From assembly GCF_004118155.1 (NCBI RefSeq), contig NZ_SAIQ01000003.1:124001-188000 (forward strand): DNA of 64,000 nt, read 5' to 3'. This document shows positions 17,465 through 25,151 of the stretch, piece after piece (the first letter of the stretch is position 1; each line of letters opens with the position of its first letter). The notes under the pieces were generated by a model that did no database searches, was not told where the DNA came from, and saw nothing but the letters and a program-made list of their open reading frames with translations. Origin of the DNA: Edaphocola flava. Its GTDB lineage: Bacteria > Bacteroidota > Bacteroidia > Chitinophagales > Chitinophagaceae. Position numbers and translations under genes: made by a program.

Positions 17465-18076
17465 CTATTCTTCAGATTGTTTTGAGGATTTGCGTGAACC
17501 AGCTTCCTCTCTGATTTGGTAGTATTCAGATTTGATTTTTTTAGACGGCAGGTGAATCTGGAATCCCAGGTTTATATCCAGACCGGAAGTATTACCGGTA
17601 CCATAAGTACCCTGGTATCTTACCATTGTTTCCAGGGCCACATTTGGCGTCAGGAAATAGGCATACCCTGCACCTACTCTGAGGTTAAAACCAACCTCAA
17701 CATCTGTCTGACCAGCAATGCCGACACCCACTTCACCAAAGAAGCGGCCTTTGTTCAGGACATTATCAATATTAAATTCTTTCGGTGCAAAGTAATAACG
17801 ACCGAATGCGCCGATACCGTAATTAAAAATCGGGTCTATACCCTTAATTGCAGTAAATCCGATAGGCACTTCAACACCAACCGCCAGGTTGTTCTGGATA
17901 AAGTAACCCACTTTAGGAGATAAACTCAGGCTTACGCTATTAGAGCTTCCCAAACCGAAATTCAGGTTCCCTAACTGGCCTCCAACTAAAAATGTTCCTT
18001 TTTGTAACTGTGCATTTGCCTGGTTAGCAAAAGCAAGGCCCACCAGGGCCGCTAAGGTAAATGTGATTTTTTTCAT
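17465..18076 (-). CDS. Small outer membrane beta-barrel protein
   Basis: 203 residues from ATG 18076 (MKKITFTLAALVGLAF), with a signal peptide ending NANA-Q at about residue 22. The open frame extends 37 codons further upstream, but the ATG at 18076 begins a normal signal sequence, so it is chosen. The rest alternates amphipathic strands ending in turns, as in 8-10-stranded OmpX/OmpW-type barrels (GTFLVGGQLGNLNFGLG, VGYFIQNNLAVGVEV, NVALETMVRYQGTYG). The tail is unusually charged and hydrophilic (KKIKSEYYQIREEAGSRKSS). Role unknown. Confidence 0.8.
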   Translation of the reverse strand: MKKITFTLAALVGLAFANQANAQLQKGTFLVGGQLGNLNFGLGSSNSVSLSLSPKVGYFIQNNLAVGVEVPIGFTAIKGIDPIFNYGIGAFGRYYFAPKEFNIDNVLNKGRFFGEVGVGIAGQTDVEVGFNLRVGAGYAYFLTPNVALETMVRYQGTYGTGNTSGLDINLGFQIHLPSKKIKSEYYQIREEAGSRKSSKQSEE

Positions 18077-18142
18077 TTTGTCTTTGTTTAATGTTTTAGA
18101 AATAAGCAGCAGATACACAAAAGTGACACCACTCCCTTTAGA

Positions 18143-18150
18143 CAAATATA
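18143..18150 (-). promoter_or_regulatory. Bacteroidota -7 element for the small OMP gene
   Basis: Reverse-strand TATATTTG, about 67 bp upstream of the ATG at 18076; it supports a leader of about 60 nt and the downstream start choice. Confidence 0.4.
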
Positions 18151-18278
18151 GGATATTCAATCTTAAAATTGAGTTATCAATTAGCAAAAAACAGAATTAA
18201 CACATTATCTAAATATTACCTGAATGTTATCTAATTTTTAAGAAAAGTCAATACAGGCCTAGCGATCAGCTTATTAAT

Positions 18279-18286
18279 TACTTTTG
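18279..18286 (+). promoter_or_regulatory. Bacteroidota -7 element for the T9SS cargo gene
   Basis: TACTTTTG, 26 bp upstream of the ATG at 18313. Confidence 0.45.
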
Positions 18287-18312
18287 TCTCAAATAAAATA
18301 AAACAGTAATTT

Positions 18313-20322
18313 ATGAGCACATTTTTTCACAAATTCGTAAATAAACTGGCCTGTACGGTATTACTGGCTGGTGTGGGAATGACAGCAAATGCCCAGACTT
18401 ATTCCGAGAATTTTGAAACACTGACGAAGAACACCTATGGTACTGATACCATTACCCTGAACGGTGTTGAGTGGATATTCACAGGTTCGCTTGCGGGTAA
18501 CTCGACTGCAGATTATAAGCTGGGTAATGTATCGGTTCGTATGGCGGGAACAACTAACAGTACCTCAAATACGGCAACTTCCAAAATACAAATGAAAAAC
18601 AATAAGCCTGGCGGTATCGGACAGGTTTCGTTTGTATACAGAAGATATGGTACAAGTACTACAGAAGGCGAGATCCAATGGTTAGTACAATGGAGCCCGG
18701 ATGGTAATACCTGGAACACCCTGGATACGATCGTACCAACGGCAAACGTACAAACGTATATGCATACACTGAACCAGCCTACAGCGAGAATACGCGTATG
18801 GGGACACGGTTTCACCGCAGGTACAGCCAATACAAAACGTATGAACCTGGACAGCCTCGTACTGACCAATTATGCGACAAACCCGGCAGCTTTATACCTG
18901 ACCAACCAGACGCCAATCGGCGCTAATGTACCGCTGGCTACAGATTCTCTGACAGCAACCTTCTCGAATGCGATTACGGCAAGTACGGGTAGTGTTAAAC
19001 TGTACAAAGTAGGGCAGAGTACACCAGTAGCAACCTTTACCGGTGCAAATGCTACTATTTCCGGTAACAAAGCTAAATTCAGCCCGGTTACATTACAAAA
19101 TAATACCGCTTATTATGTAACCGTAGATACCAATACATTTACATACAATGGTGCGGGTAACAGCCCGGTGAGCGGTACTGCAGCCTGGACATTCCATACC
19201 GTAGATACTACACCTTCTGTACCAACCGTAACTTACAGAATCCCTTATGGTGCCAATGTAGATCCTAATACAGATTCTATCAGCGTTACCTTCTCTGCTA
19301 ATATTACCGGCGGTGCGGGTAATGTAAAATTATACAAGAATGGTCAGACAGCTCCTGTAGCTACATTTGCAGGCAGCAGTGCAACTATCAGCGGTAACAG
19401 AGCGAAGTTTACCCCAATTACTTTAGAGCCTGCAACTTCATATATCATCAAACTGGATGCTAATGTAGCTACAAACAGTGCGGGTGGTAATGATACTGTA
19501 TCCTGGACATTCACTACAAGAGATACAGCACACTATACCAGCTTAAATGAGAATTTTGCTAACTGTATCAGCACTGCAATCGGTGTATTCGGTCGTTACA
19601 ATGCAACCGGTACTAAAGTATGGAACTGTTCCAACTTTGGCCATAACGATACCAATGCAGTATACATCAACGGTGGTTCTTCTGCTACCGCTTCTGAAGC
19701 AAACAGTGACTGGCTGATCTCTTCCCGTAAGTTTGATTTTGCTGCAATGACTAATCCTACGCTGAGTTTCTGGCAGAAAAGACGTTTCGGTGGTTCCGTA
19801 ACCCGTACTATTAAAATCTCTACAAACTATACTGGTGGTGGTGATCCTGCTGCTGCAACCTGGACAACCTTAACCGTACCGGCACTGGCTTCTGCTCCGG
19901 ATTCCAATGTATGGTCTCAGGTAAAAGACATCAACCTGACTGCATATAAAAATACACCTTTCTACCTGGCCTTTACTTACGAGTGTGGTACCACAGGTGC
20001 TTATGAGCTGACTTATGATGATATTAAAGTTGAGAATAAAACAACCGGCATCAATACTGTAAAAGGTGCATCTGTAGACCTGCAGGTTTTAGGTATGCCA
20101 ACCTACAATACCATCGAACTGAATATCGATATGAAAAACAGTGATAAACTGGAGATCAGCGTATTCGATATGATGGGCCGCAGAGTAGCCGTGCACAACC
20201 ATAATGCACAGGCCGGCAGCAACAGAGTATCCCTGACAGATCTGAACTTATCTACTGGCATGTATGTAATCCAGGTAATGGGTCAGAAAGGTTTCGGTAC
20301 TGTAAAAGCAGTAGTGCGTTAA
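18313..20322 (+). CDS. Type IX secreted protein with two Big_5-type Ig-like domains
   Basis: 669 residues: signal peptide (about 1-27, ending ANA), a jelly-roll-like region to about 190, two tandem Ig-like Big_5 domains (about 195-295 and 300-395; each has the TDSLTATFSN / TDSISVTFSA strand, a VKLYKxGQ strand and an AxWTFxT end), a choice-of-anchor J-like domain (about 400-585), and a C-terminal type IX sorting domain (KLEISVFDMMGRRVA, GMYVIQVM). The protein should be exported by the Sec pathway, then moved across the outer membrane by T9SS and anchored or released. No enzymatic motif is seen; an adhesive role is likely. Confidence 0.9.
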   Translation: MSTFFHKFVNKLACTVLLAGVGMTANAQTYSENFETLTKNTYGTDTITLNGVEWIFTGSLAGNSTADYKLGNVSVRMAGTTNSTSNTATSKIQMKNNKPGGIGQVSFVYRRYGTSTTEGEIQWLVQWSPDGNTWNTLDTIVPTANVQTYMHTLNQPTARIRVWGHGFTAGTANTKRMNLDSLVLTNYATNPAALYLTNQTPIGANVPLATDSLTATFSNAITASTGSVKLYKVGQSTPVATFTGANATISGNKAKFSPVTLQNNTAYYVTVDTNTFTYNGAGNSPVSGTAAWTFHTVDTTPSVPTVTYRIPYGANVDPNTDSISVTFSANITGGAGNVKLYKNGQTAPVATFAGSSATISGNRAKFTPITLEPATSYIIKLDANVATNSAGGNDTVSWTFTTRDTAHYTSLNENFANCISTAIGVFGRYNATGTKVWNCSNFGHNDTNAVYINGGSSATASEANSDWLISSRKFDFAAMTNPTLSFWQKRRFGGSVTRTIKISTNYTGGGDPAAATWTTLTVPALASAPDSNVWSQVKDINLTAYKNTPFYLAFTYECGTTGAYELTYDDIKVENKTTGINTVKGASVDLQVLGMPTYNTIELNIDMKNSDKLEISVFDMMGRRVAVHNHNAQAGSNRVSLTDLNLSTGMYVIQVMGQKGFGTVKAVVR

Positions 20323-20350
20323 TAACAAGCATAACATACATCATCTTACA

Positions 20351-20386
20351 TAGCATAAAAGCAGCTCTTCGGAGCTGCTTTTATGC
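20351..20386 (+). terminator. Terminator of the T9SS cargo gene
   Basis: Perfect 16-bp inverted repeat closed by a TTCG tetraloop (CTTCGG type), with an A/T-rich lower stem. It starts 28 bp after the stop codon. Confidence 0.85.
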
Positions 20387-20427
20387 TTGAATGAAGTGAA
20401 TGAATATTTACCGGAAATATATCATTT

Positions 20428-20760
20428 TTGTATTGCGAAGTGAAAGGAGATTTTTCGACTACACTTCGTTTCGCTCAAAATGACGAGGTTGATGCCTTGA
20501 TGAAAACAATAAGCGATCCATACAGAACAGATCGCTCAAAATGGCCTTATAAATCCGGCGTCAAGAAAATCATTGGCTCGGTCGATAAAGTCGGAAACCA
20601 CTGTCTGAGCGTAGCGTTCTGGTTTGCGACCGACCGACACATTGATTTTTAGCCAGTGATTTATACAGCCTTGATTTTTTGGTGCTACCTTTTGCATCAA
20701 GGCAAAAGGTAGCAATAGAAAGTAACGCAAGGAAACAGGCAAATCTTTGTTTCCTGTAAG
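20428..20760. repeat. Intergenic repeat-like element, probably non-coding
   Basis: The 20323-20835 stretch has no convincing gene. Inside it are CGAAGTG/CACTTCG (20436-20442, 20462-20468), AGCGATC/GATCGCT (20512-20518, 20530-20536), a 12-bp direct repeat TCGCTCAAAATG (20471, 20532), and a perfect 12-bp hairpin GCTACCTTTTGC with a 6-nt loop (20684-20713). Text of the type 'TTTTCGACTACACTTCG...CTCAAAATGAC' and 'TTTTTTGGT-hairpin' recalls dispersed intergenic repeats of Bacteroidota genomes; this is from memory. A 74-codon frame on the plus strand (20428-20652) and a 68-codon frame on the minus strand have no protein-like features. Confidence 0.55.
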
Positions 20761-20779
20761 CGGATAATCAATTTAACTT

Positions 20780-20817
20780 AAATAACAAAGGCAGCCTTCC
20801 GGCTGCCTTTGTTATTT
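20780..20817. terminator. Intrinsic terminator of ychF
   Basis: Perfect 17-bp inverted repeat (left arm AAATAACAAAGGCAGCC, 4-nt loop) ending 18 bp from the ychF stop. A/T-rich bases on both outer arms let it work in either direction. Confidence 0.85.
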
Positions 20818-20835
20818 AATGGTATACTTTTATAA

Positions 20836-21933
20836 TTATACGTTGAAACGGAAGTGCATTACATCACCGTCCTGTACGATATATTCTTTACCTTCAATAC
20901 GCAGTTTACCTTTCTCTTTACATCCGGCTTCGCCACCCAGTTCGATATAGTCATTATAAGCGATTACCTCAGCTTTAATAAATCCTTTTTCGAAGTCTGT
21001 GTGAATCACACTGGCTGCCTGAGGGGCTTTCCATCCTTTGAGGATCGTCCAGGCACGTACCTCCTGCACACCTGCAGTGAAATAAGTGATCAGGTCAAGC
21101 AGGGTATAAGCTGCACGGATCAGGCGGTTCAGACCTGGCTCTGTAAGGCTGTATTCCTCCAGGAACAACGCTTTATCATCCGGATCTTCCATTTCAGAAA
21201 TCTGTGCTTCGATATTATTACACATAACAATGATCTGTGCACCTTCTTCTTCCGCAACTTTCTTCAGCGCTTCAGAATACTTATTACCTGTATGCATAGA
21301 CGCTTCGTCAACGTTTGCAACATACAGTACCGGCTTGGCTGTCAGCAGGAAGATATCAGCGATAGCCTCTTTGTCTTCACCTTCCAGTTTCAGTCCGCGA
21401 ATGTTCTTGCCTTGCTCCAGGTGACCTTTACAAGCCATCAGTACATCCAGTACTAACTTTTGCTTAGGATCAGCCTTAACCATTTTCTCTACACGGGCTA
21501 TTTTCTTTTCCACGCTGGCCAGATCGGCCAGTTGCAGCTCTGTATCAATAATTTCTTTATCGCTAACCGGGTTGATCATCCCTTCTTCACGCAGGATGTT
21601 TTCATCCTCGAAGCAACGGATCACGTGTGCGATCGCATCTACCTCACGGATGTTACCTAAGAATTTATTACCCAGTCCTTCCCCTTTGGAAGCACCTTTA
21701 ACCAAACCTGCAATATCCACAAATTCGATTGCGGTAGGCAGTATACGCTGCGGCTGCACAATCTTAGCCAGTGCATCCAGGCGCTCATCGGGTACATCTA
21801 CCAGGCCCACATTGGGTTCGATAGTACAGAATCTATAGTTAGAAGCTTGTGCTTTAGCACTGTTACTTACTGCGTTAAATAAGGTGGATTTACCTACGTT
21901 GGGCAATCCTACAATTCCTGCCTGTAAAGCCAT
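20836..21933 (-). CDS. ychF: Redox-regulated ATPase/GTPase YchF (OLA1 family)
   Basis: 365 residues, full length. Walker A at 9-17 (GLPNVGKST), the switch region DVPDERLDALA, G3 FVDIAGLVKGASKGEGLGN, then the YchF-type G4 variant ANVDEASM (NVDE in place of NKxD), consistent with ATP rather than GTP preference. A TGS domain forms the C-terminus (TILKGWKAPQAASVIHTDFE, CKEKGKLRIEGKEYIVQDGD). The protein binds ribosomes in other organisms and affects stress responses. It is monocistronic, with its own terminator and a divergent promoter region shared with the hydrolase gene. Confidence 0.96.
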   Translation of the reverse strand: MALQAGIVGLPNVGKSTLFNAVSNSAKAQASNYRFCTIEPNVGLVDVPDERLDALAKIVQPQRILPTAIEFVDIAGLVKGASKGEGLGNKFLGNIREVDAIAHVIRCFEDENILREEGMINPVSDKEIIDTELQLADLASVEKKIARVEKMVKADPKQKLVLDVLMACKGHLEQGKNIRGLKLEGEDKEAIADIFLLTAKPVLYVANVDEASMHTGNKYSEALKKVAEEEGAQIIVMCNNIEAQISEMEDPDDKALFLEEYSLTEPGLNRLIRAAYTLLDLITYFTAGVQEVRAWTILKGWKAPQAASVIHTDFEKGFIKAEVIAYNDYIELGGEAGCKEKGKLRIEGKEYIVQDGDVMHFRFNV

Positions 21934-21953
21934 TGTTGTTGAAAAAATTTTTG

Positions 21954-21961
21954 CAAATGTA
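21954..21961 (-). promoter_or_regulatory. Bacteroidota -7 element for ychF
   Basis: Reverse-strand TACATTTG (then C), about 20 bp upstream of the ATG; a TTCG sits at the expected -33 spacing. Confidence 0.5.
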
Positions 21962-22035
21962 CTGATATTTTATCAATACCCGAATGACCAGGGCTTATCT
22001 TCCTGTGTTCCGGTCAAATATTTTCCCTGATACCT

Positions 22036-22043
22036 TATCTTTG
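22036..22043 (+). promoter_or_regulatory. Bacteroidota -7 element for the hydrolase-GT2 operon
   Basis: TATCTTTG (then C), 32 bp upstream of the ATG at 22076, divergent from ychF. Confidence 0.45.
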
Positions 22044-22075
22044 CCCCGAATCAGCTTCAATACCGTATTTGAACC

Positions 22076-22843
22076 ATGCAGTCCGGAAAGATATCCTATC
22101 AAGATAATATACTTCACTTTGCCCGATACGGCAATGGCCCAGCTTTATTACTGGCATTTCATGATAAAGGGCAGGACCAGTCCTTTGTCAAGCCACTGGC
22201 CGCGCAGTTGGGCGGGCGCTATACCATTATCTCCTTCGACCTGCCGGGACATGGACAGTCTCAATGGAAAAGCCCGATGGATAAAACAGCCCTGGTGACG
22301 ATTACCGAGCGATTCAAACTGGAATTCAACGCTGACAAACTGGATATACTGGCCTGCGGCAGTGGCGGTAGGTTTGCCCTTACACTGGCAGAACAACGCT
22401 GCGAATGGATTAATGCCCTCTGGCTCTTCGACCCGGAAGGTTTATACCATTTACCCTGGTACAGTGCCCATACAAGATCGGTACCGGGCAAAGGATTATA
22501 TCGCTTTTTTGCGGCTAATCCCAAACGCGCCATCTCCATCCTGAATGCTTTATCTTCCATAAAACTGGTAAAGAAGGACAATGTGGCCTATATGCAGGAA
22601 GAGCTGCATCAGACTGAAAAAGATACGGCTACAGCGCAATTATGGGCTTTTACCAAAGACATTATTCCGGAACCGGATAAGGTAAGGTGGCAGCTCAAAA
22701 AGCATGGGGTACAGGTGCAACTGCATATCTCGGCTGTACCACAGAAACGGGCATTGACCTTTGCAAAGAAACTGGACGTCGTACAGATACATCCTGACAG
22801 CAGCCAGCAGCAACTGTTTGAGGCATTTATACAAAAGGCATAA
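22076..22843 (+). CDS. Alpha/beta hydrolase fold protein, atypical nucleophile elbow
   Basis: 255 residues, no signal peptide. Alpha/beta hydrolase landmarks: FARYGNGPALLLAFHDKG (the HG oxyanion region reads HDKG), IISFDLPGHGQS (motif before helix A), LDILACGSGGRFALTLAE (nucleophile elbow) and VQIHPDS near the end for the catalytic His. The elbow reads C-G-S-G-G instead of G-x-S-x-G, keeping the Ser but replacing the first Gly with Cys. An Asp occurs in WLFDPEG. The substrate is unknown. It precedes the GT2 gene by 10 bp, so the two may be co-transcribed. Confidence 0.8.
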   Translation: MQSGKISYQDNILHFARYGNGPALLLAFHDKGQDQSFVKPLAAQLGGRYTIISFDLPGHGQSQWKSPMDKTALVTITERFKLEFNADKLDILACGSGGRFALTLAEQRCEWINALWLFDPEGLYHLPWYSAHTRSVPGKGLYRFFAANPKRAISILNALSSIKLVKKDNVAYMQEELHQTEKDTATAQLWAFTKDIIPEPDKVRWQLKKHGVQVQLHISAVPQKRALTFAKKLDVVQIHPDSSQQQLFEAFIQKA

Positions 22844-22853
22844 TCTACAGAAG

Positions 22854-24008
22854 ATGATCTACACTTTAGCGTTCTGTACCCTTTGCATATTGTATGTTGT
22901 ACTGATGCTGTTATACCGCTATGGTTTCAGTCAGGAAAGACAAACCACTGCTGTATCAGAAGGGTATATTAATGAATACCCATTTTTTTCTATCATTATA
23001 CCGGCACGGAACGAGGCCAATAATATTGCAGCCTGCCTGCAATCTATACTCAACAATAACTATCCCGGTGACCGGTACGAAATTATCCTGATCGATGATT
23101 TTTCTACTGACGATACTGCGAATATAGCAAAACAATTGTTGCTACCGCCGCATCGTGTACTGCGACTGAAAGACCATCTCAGTGCGGAAGAACGGATCAA
23201 TGCATACAAAAAGAAAGCCCTGGAGATCGCTATCCAGCAATCAACAGGCGACTATATCATCACTACAGATGCGGATTGTATACTGCCTTCGCAATGGCTA
23301 AACTTATTTGCCTCGGCCGTAGCAGAACAGGGAGTGCACTTTGTGGCTGCGCCGGTATCTTTCACCCCATATCAGCAAAACGATTCCTGGCTGTATTATT
23401 TCCAGAGCCTGGATTTTATGACCATGCAGGGCATCACTGTGGCGTCCAATAAACTGAATCTGGGCAATATGTGTAACGGAGCCAATATGCTCTTTTCCAG
23501 ACAAGCCTTTGAAGCAGTTGATGGCTACAGGGATATTGACCATAAGGCATCAGGTGATGATATGATGCTGATGCAGAAGATTCAGCGCCGATTTCCCGAC
23601 AGTATACGTTACCTTTTTGAACATCATGCGATAGTCGAAACCCCTGTTCAGCCTGACTTTGCTTCGTTTATCAATCAGCGCATCCGCTGGGCATCCAAGG
23701 CCGATAGCTACCCCCAGTTTAAGATGACCCTGATCCTGCTGGTGGTATACCTGTTCAATTGCAGCCTGCTGTGTACTGCTATCATTTCATTTATATGGCC
23801 TTTATATTTTCCGGTGCTGATTTCGGCACTGGTTATCAAAGTATTGGCAGAACTCTTTTTTCTTTTTCCCGTGGCCCGGTTTTACCGTAAGAAAAGCGAA
23901 TTAATATTTTTTATATTTTTACAACCATTGCACATCTTGTATATCATTATTGCGGGATTTTTAGGTAAATTTGGTACATATTCCTGGAAAGGGAGAACCG
24001 TGCAATAA
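22854..24008 (+). CDS. Membrane glycosyltransferase family 2
   Basis: 384 residues from ATG 22854; a longer open frame (from 22761) overlaps the hydrolase gene and is rejected because MIYTLAFCTLCILY begins a transmembrane helix directly. Order: TM helix 3-21; GT-A domain with FSIIIPARNEANNI (46-59), DDFSTDD (81-87), TDAD (138-141, metal binding), SGDD (233-236, catalytic Asp) and QRIRW (275-279); then three or four TM helices (about 293-375). The layout fits inverting GT2 enzymes that build polysaccharides or glycolipids. The sugar and acceptor cannot be inferred. Confidence 0.9.
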   Translation: MIYTLAFCTLCILYVVLMLLYRYGFSQERQTTAVSEGYINEYPFFSIIIPARNEANNIAACLQSILNNNYPGDRYEIILIDDFSTDDTANIAKQLLLPPHRVLRLKDHLSAEERINAYKKKALEIAIQQSTGDYIITTDADCILPSQWLNLFASAVAEQGVHFVAAPVSFTPYQQNDSWLYYFQSLDFMTMQGITVASNKLNLGNMCNGANMLFSRQAFEAVDGYRDIDHKASGDDMMLMQKIQRRFPDSIRYLFEHHAIVETPVQPDFASFINQRIRWASKADSYPQFKMTLILLVVYLFNCSLLCTAIISFIWPLYFPVLISALVIKVLAELFFLFPVARFYRKKSELIFFIFLQPLHILYIIIAGFLGKFGTYSWKGRTVQ

Positions 24009-24036
24009 ATGTACACTTTGAAAAACTATAAAAAAT

Positions 24037-24477
24037 ATGCGTAAAATCATCGGCATCCTGTCCCTGCTGCTCATAGTAGGTATAGGCGGATATATATACT
24101 GGTTCTACATTAACCGTTTCAGTGACGGACAGCGGGAAGGTGTATTACAGAAGTTTTCCCGTAAAGGAAATGTCTTTAAAACCTATGAGGGAGAAATCCT
24201 CATGTCCGGATTCGGAAGGGTAGGAGGCAACTTTCAGGCACAATACTTCTACTTTAGTGTAGAAGATCCAAAGGTCGTTGCCACTATGGAACAGAACATC
24301 GGTAAAAATGTGATCATCCATTATAATCAATACCGAAAGAGTCTGCCCTGGCGTGGAGAGACCTATACCAATATGAATGAGAAGAGAGGACAATATATAG
24401 TAGATAAAGTAGAGGTAAGCAATACACCGGTGCAACCCCAGCAACAGCAGGCTGCAGAGGATATCATTGCTTATTAG
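24037..24477 (+). CDS. Membrane-anchored protein of unknown function
   Basis: 146 residues. One N-terminal TM helix or uncleaved signal (IIGILSLLLIVGIGGYIYWF, residues 4-23), then a compact beta-rich domain (KTYEGEILMSGFGRVGGNFQ, YFYFSVEDPKVVATMEQNIG, NVIIHYNQYRKSLPWRGETY), and a Gln-rich tail. Similar short anchored proteins occur in other Bacteroidota, sometimes mislabelled as 6-phosphogluconate dehydrogenase; nothing in the sequence supports an enzyme. It follows the GT2 gene by 28 bp. Confidence 0.75.
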   Translation: MRKIIGILSLLLIVGIGGYIYWFYINRFSDGQREGVLQKFSRKGNVFKTYEGEILMSGFGRVGGNFQAQYFYFSVEDPKVVATMEQNIGKNVIIHYNQYRKSLPWRGETYTNMNEKRGQYIVDKVEVSNTPVQPQQQQAAEDIIAY

Positions 24478-24538
24478 CATACAAACAGCACCTCTGGGAT
24501 AATACAGTAACACAACATTACGCAGCACACAACCGGGT

Positions 24539-25141
24539 ATGATAGCAACACTATTGGAATTAGACAGGTCTTTATTTTTGAAAATAAATACAGAATGGAT
24601 CAGCCATTTTACAGATGTCATTATGCCAGTATGGCGCGACGCCAAGACCTGGGTTCCTCTTTATATAGTAATTATTGTACTGTTGTTCTACCGTTTCGGC
24701 ATCAGGGTATGGCCCTGGTTGATTACAGTTGGCCTTATGATCTTATGCAGCGATCAGCTCAGCAGCCATCTGATCAAGCCACTGGTAGCAAGGGTACGCC
24801 CCTGTAATGAGCCTTTACTGGAAGGCCAGGTGCGCAGATTGCTGGGATACTGCAGTGGCAGCTACAGCTTTACTTCTTCTCATGCGGTAAACCATTTCTG
24901 CATTGCAACATTTATATTCTTCACACTTAAGGAGCATACCGGTAAATGGATCGGGGTTTTGTTCCTGTGGGCATTCTCCATTGCATACGGGCAGGTATAT
25001 GTGGGTATTCATTATCCCCTCGACATTACCTGCGGGGCAATAATAGGTACAGGCATTGGTTACCTTTTTGCAACACTATTTAACCGAAAAGTAAAACTGC
25101 CCACGGTTCGTAAGACTTTTCAAAAAGCAATAGCTTCATAA
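24539..25141 (+). CDS. PAP2-superfamily membrane phosphatase
   Basis: 200 residues, five or six hydrophobic segments. PAP2 signature motifs: C1 as K80-x6-R87-P88 (KPLVARVRP), C2 as SFTSSHAVN with His115, and C3 with His158 and Asp162 (QVYVGIHYPLD). In C3 the usual Arg six residues before the His is Gln152, a change I recall from other Bacteroidota members. The family removes phosphate from lipid phosphates such as undecaprenyl diphosphate, phosphatidate or lipid A at the outer face of the inner membrane. The nearby GT2 and PlsC-like genes suggest lipid or glycan metabolism, but no specific substrate is supported. Confidence 0.88.
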   Translation: MIATLLELDRSLFLKINTEWISHFTDVIMPVWRDAKTWVPLYIVIIVLLFYRFGIRVWPWLITVGLMILCSDQLSSHLIKPLVARVRPCNEPLLEGQVRRLLGYCSGSYSFTSSHAVNHFCIATFIFFTLKEHTGKWIGVLFLWAFSIAYGQVYVGIHYPLDITCGAIIGTGIGYLFATLFNRKVKLPTVRKTFQKAIAS

Positions 25142-25151
25142 ATCATTTTCA

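Noticed and set aside
17465-18187. Longer form of the small OMP gene
   Set aside because: The extra 37 residues contain the promoter and destroy an otherwise ordinary signal peptide at 18076.
20428-20652. 74-codon open frame on the plus strand
   Set aside because: Composition and repeats (inverted repeats inside the frame) point to non-coding repeat DNA; no domain, signal or start context.
20536-20742. 68-codon open frame on the minus strand of the same element
   Set aside because: Same interval as the structured repeat; contains the 12-bp hairpin and shows no protein-like feature.
22761-22853. Upstream extension of the GT2 gene
   Set aside because: Overlaps the hydrolase gene and puts a hydrophilic stretch ahead of an N-terminal TM helix.
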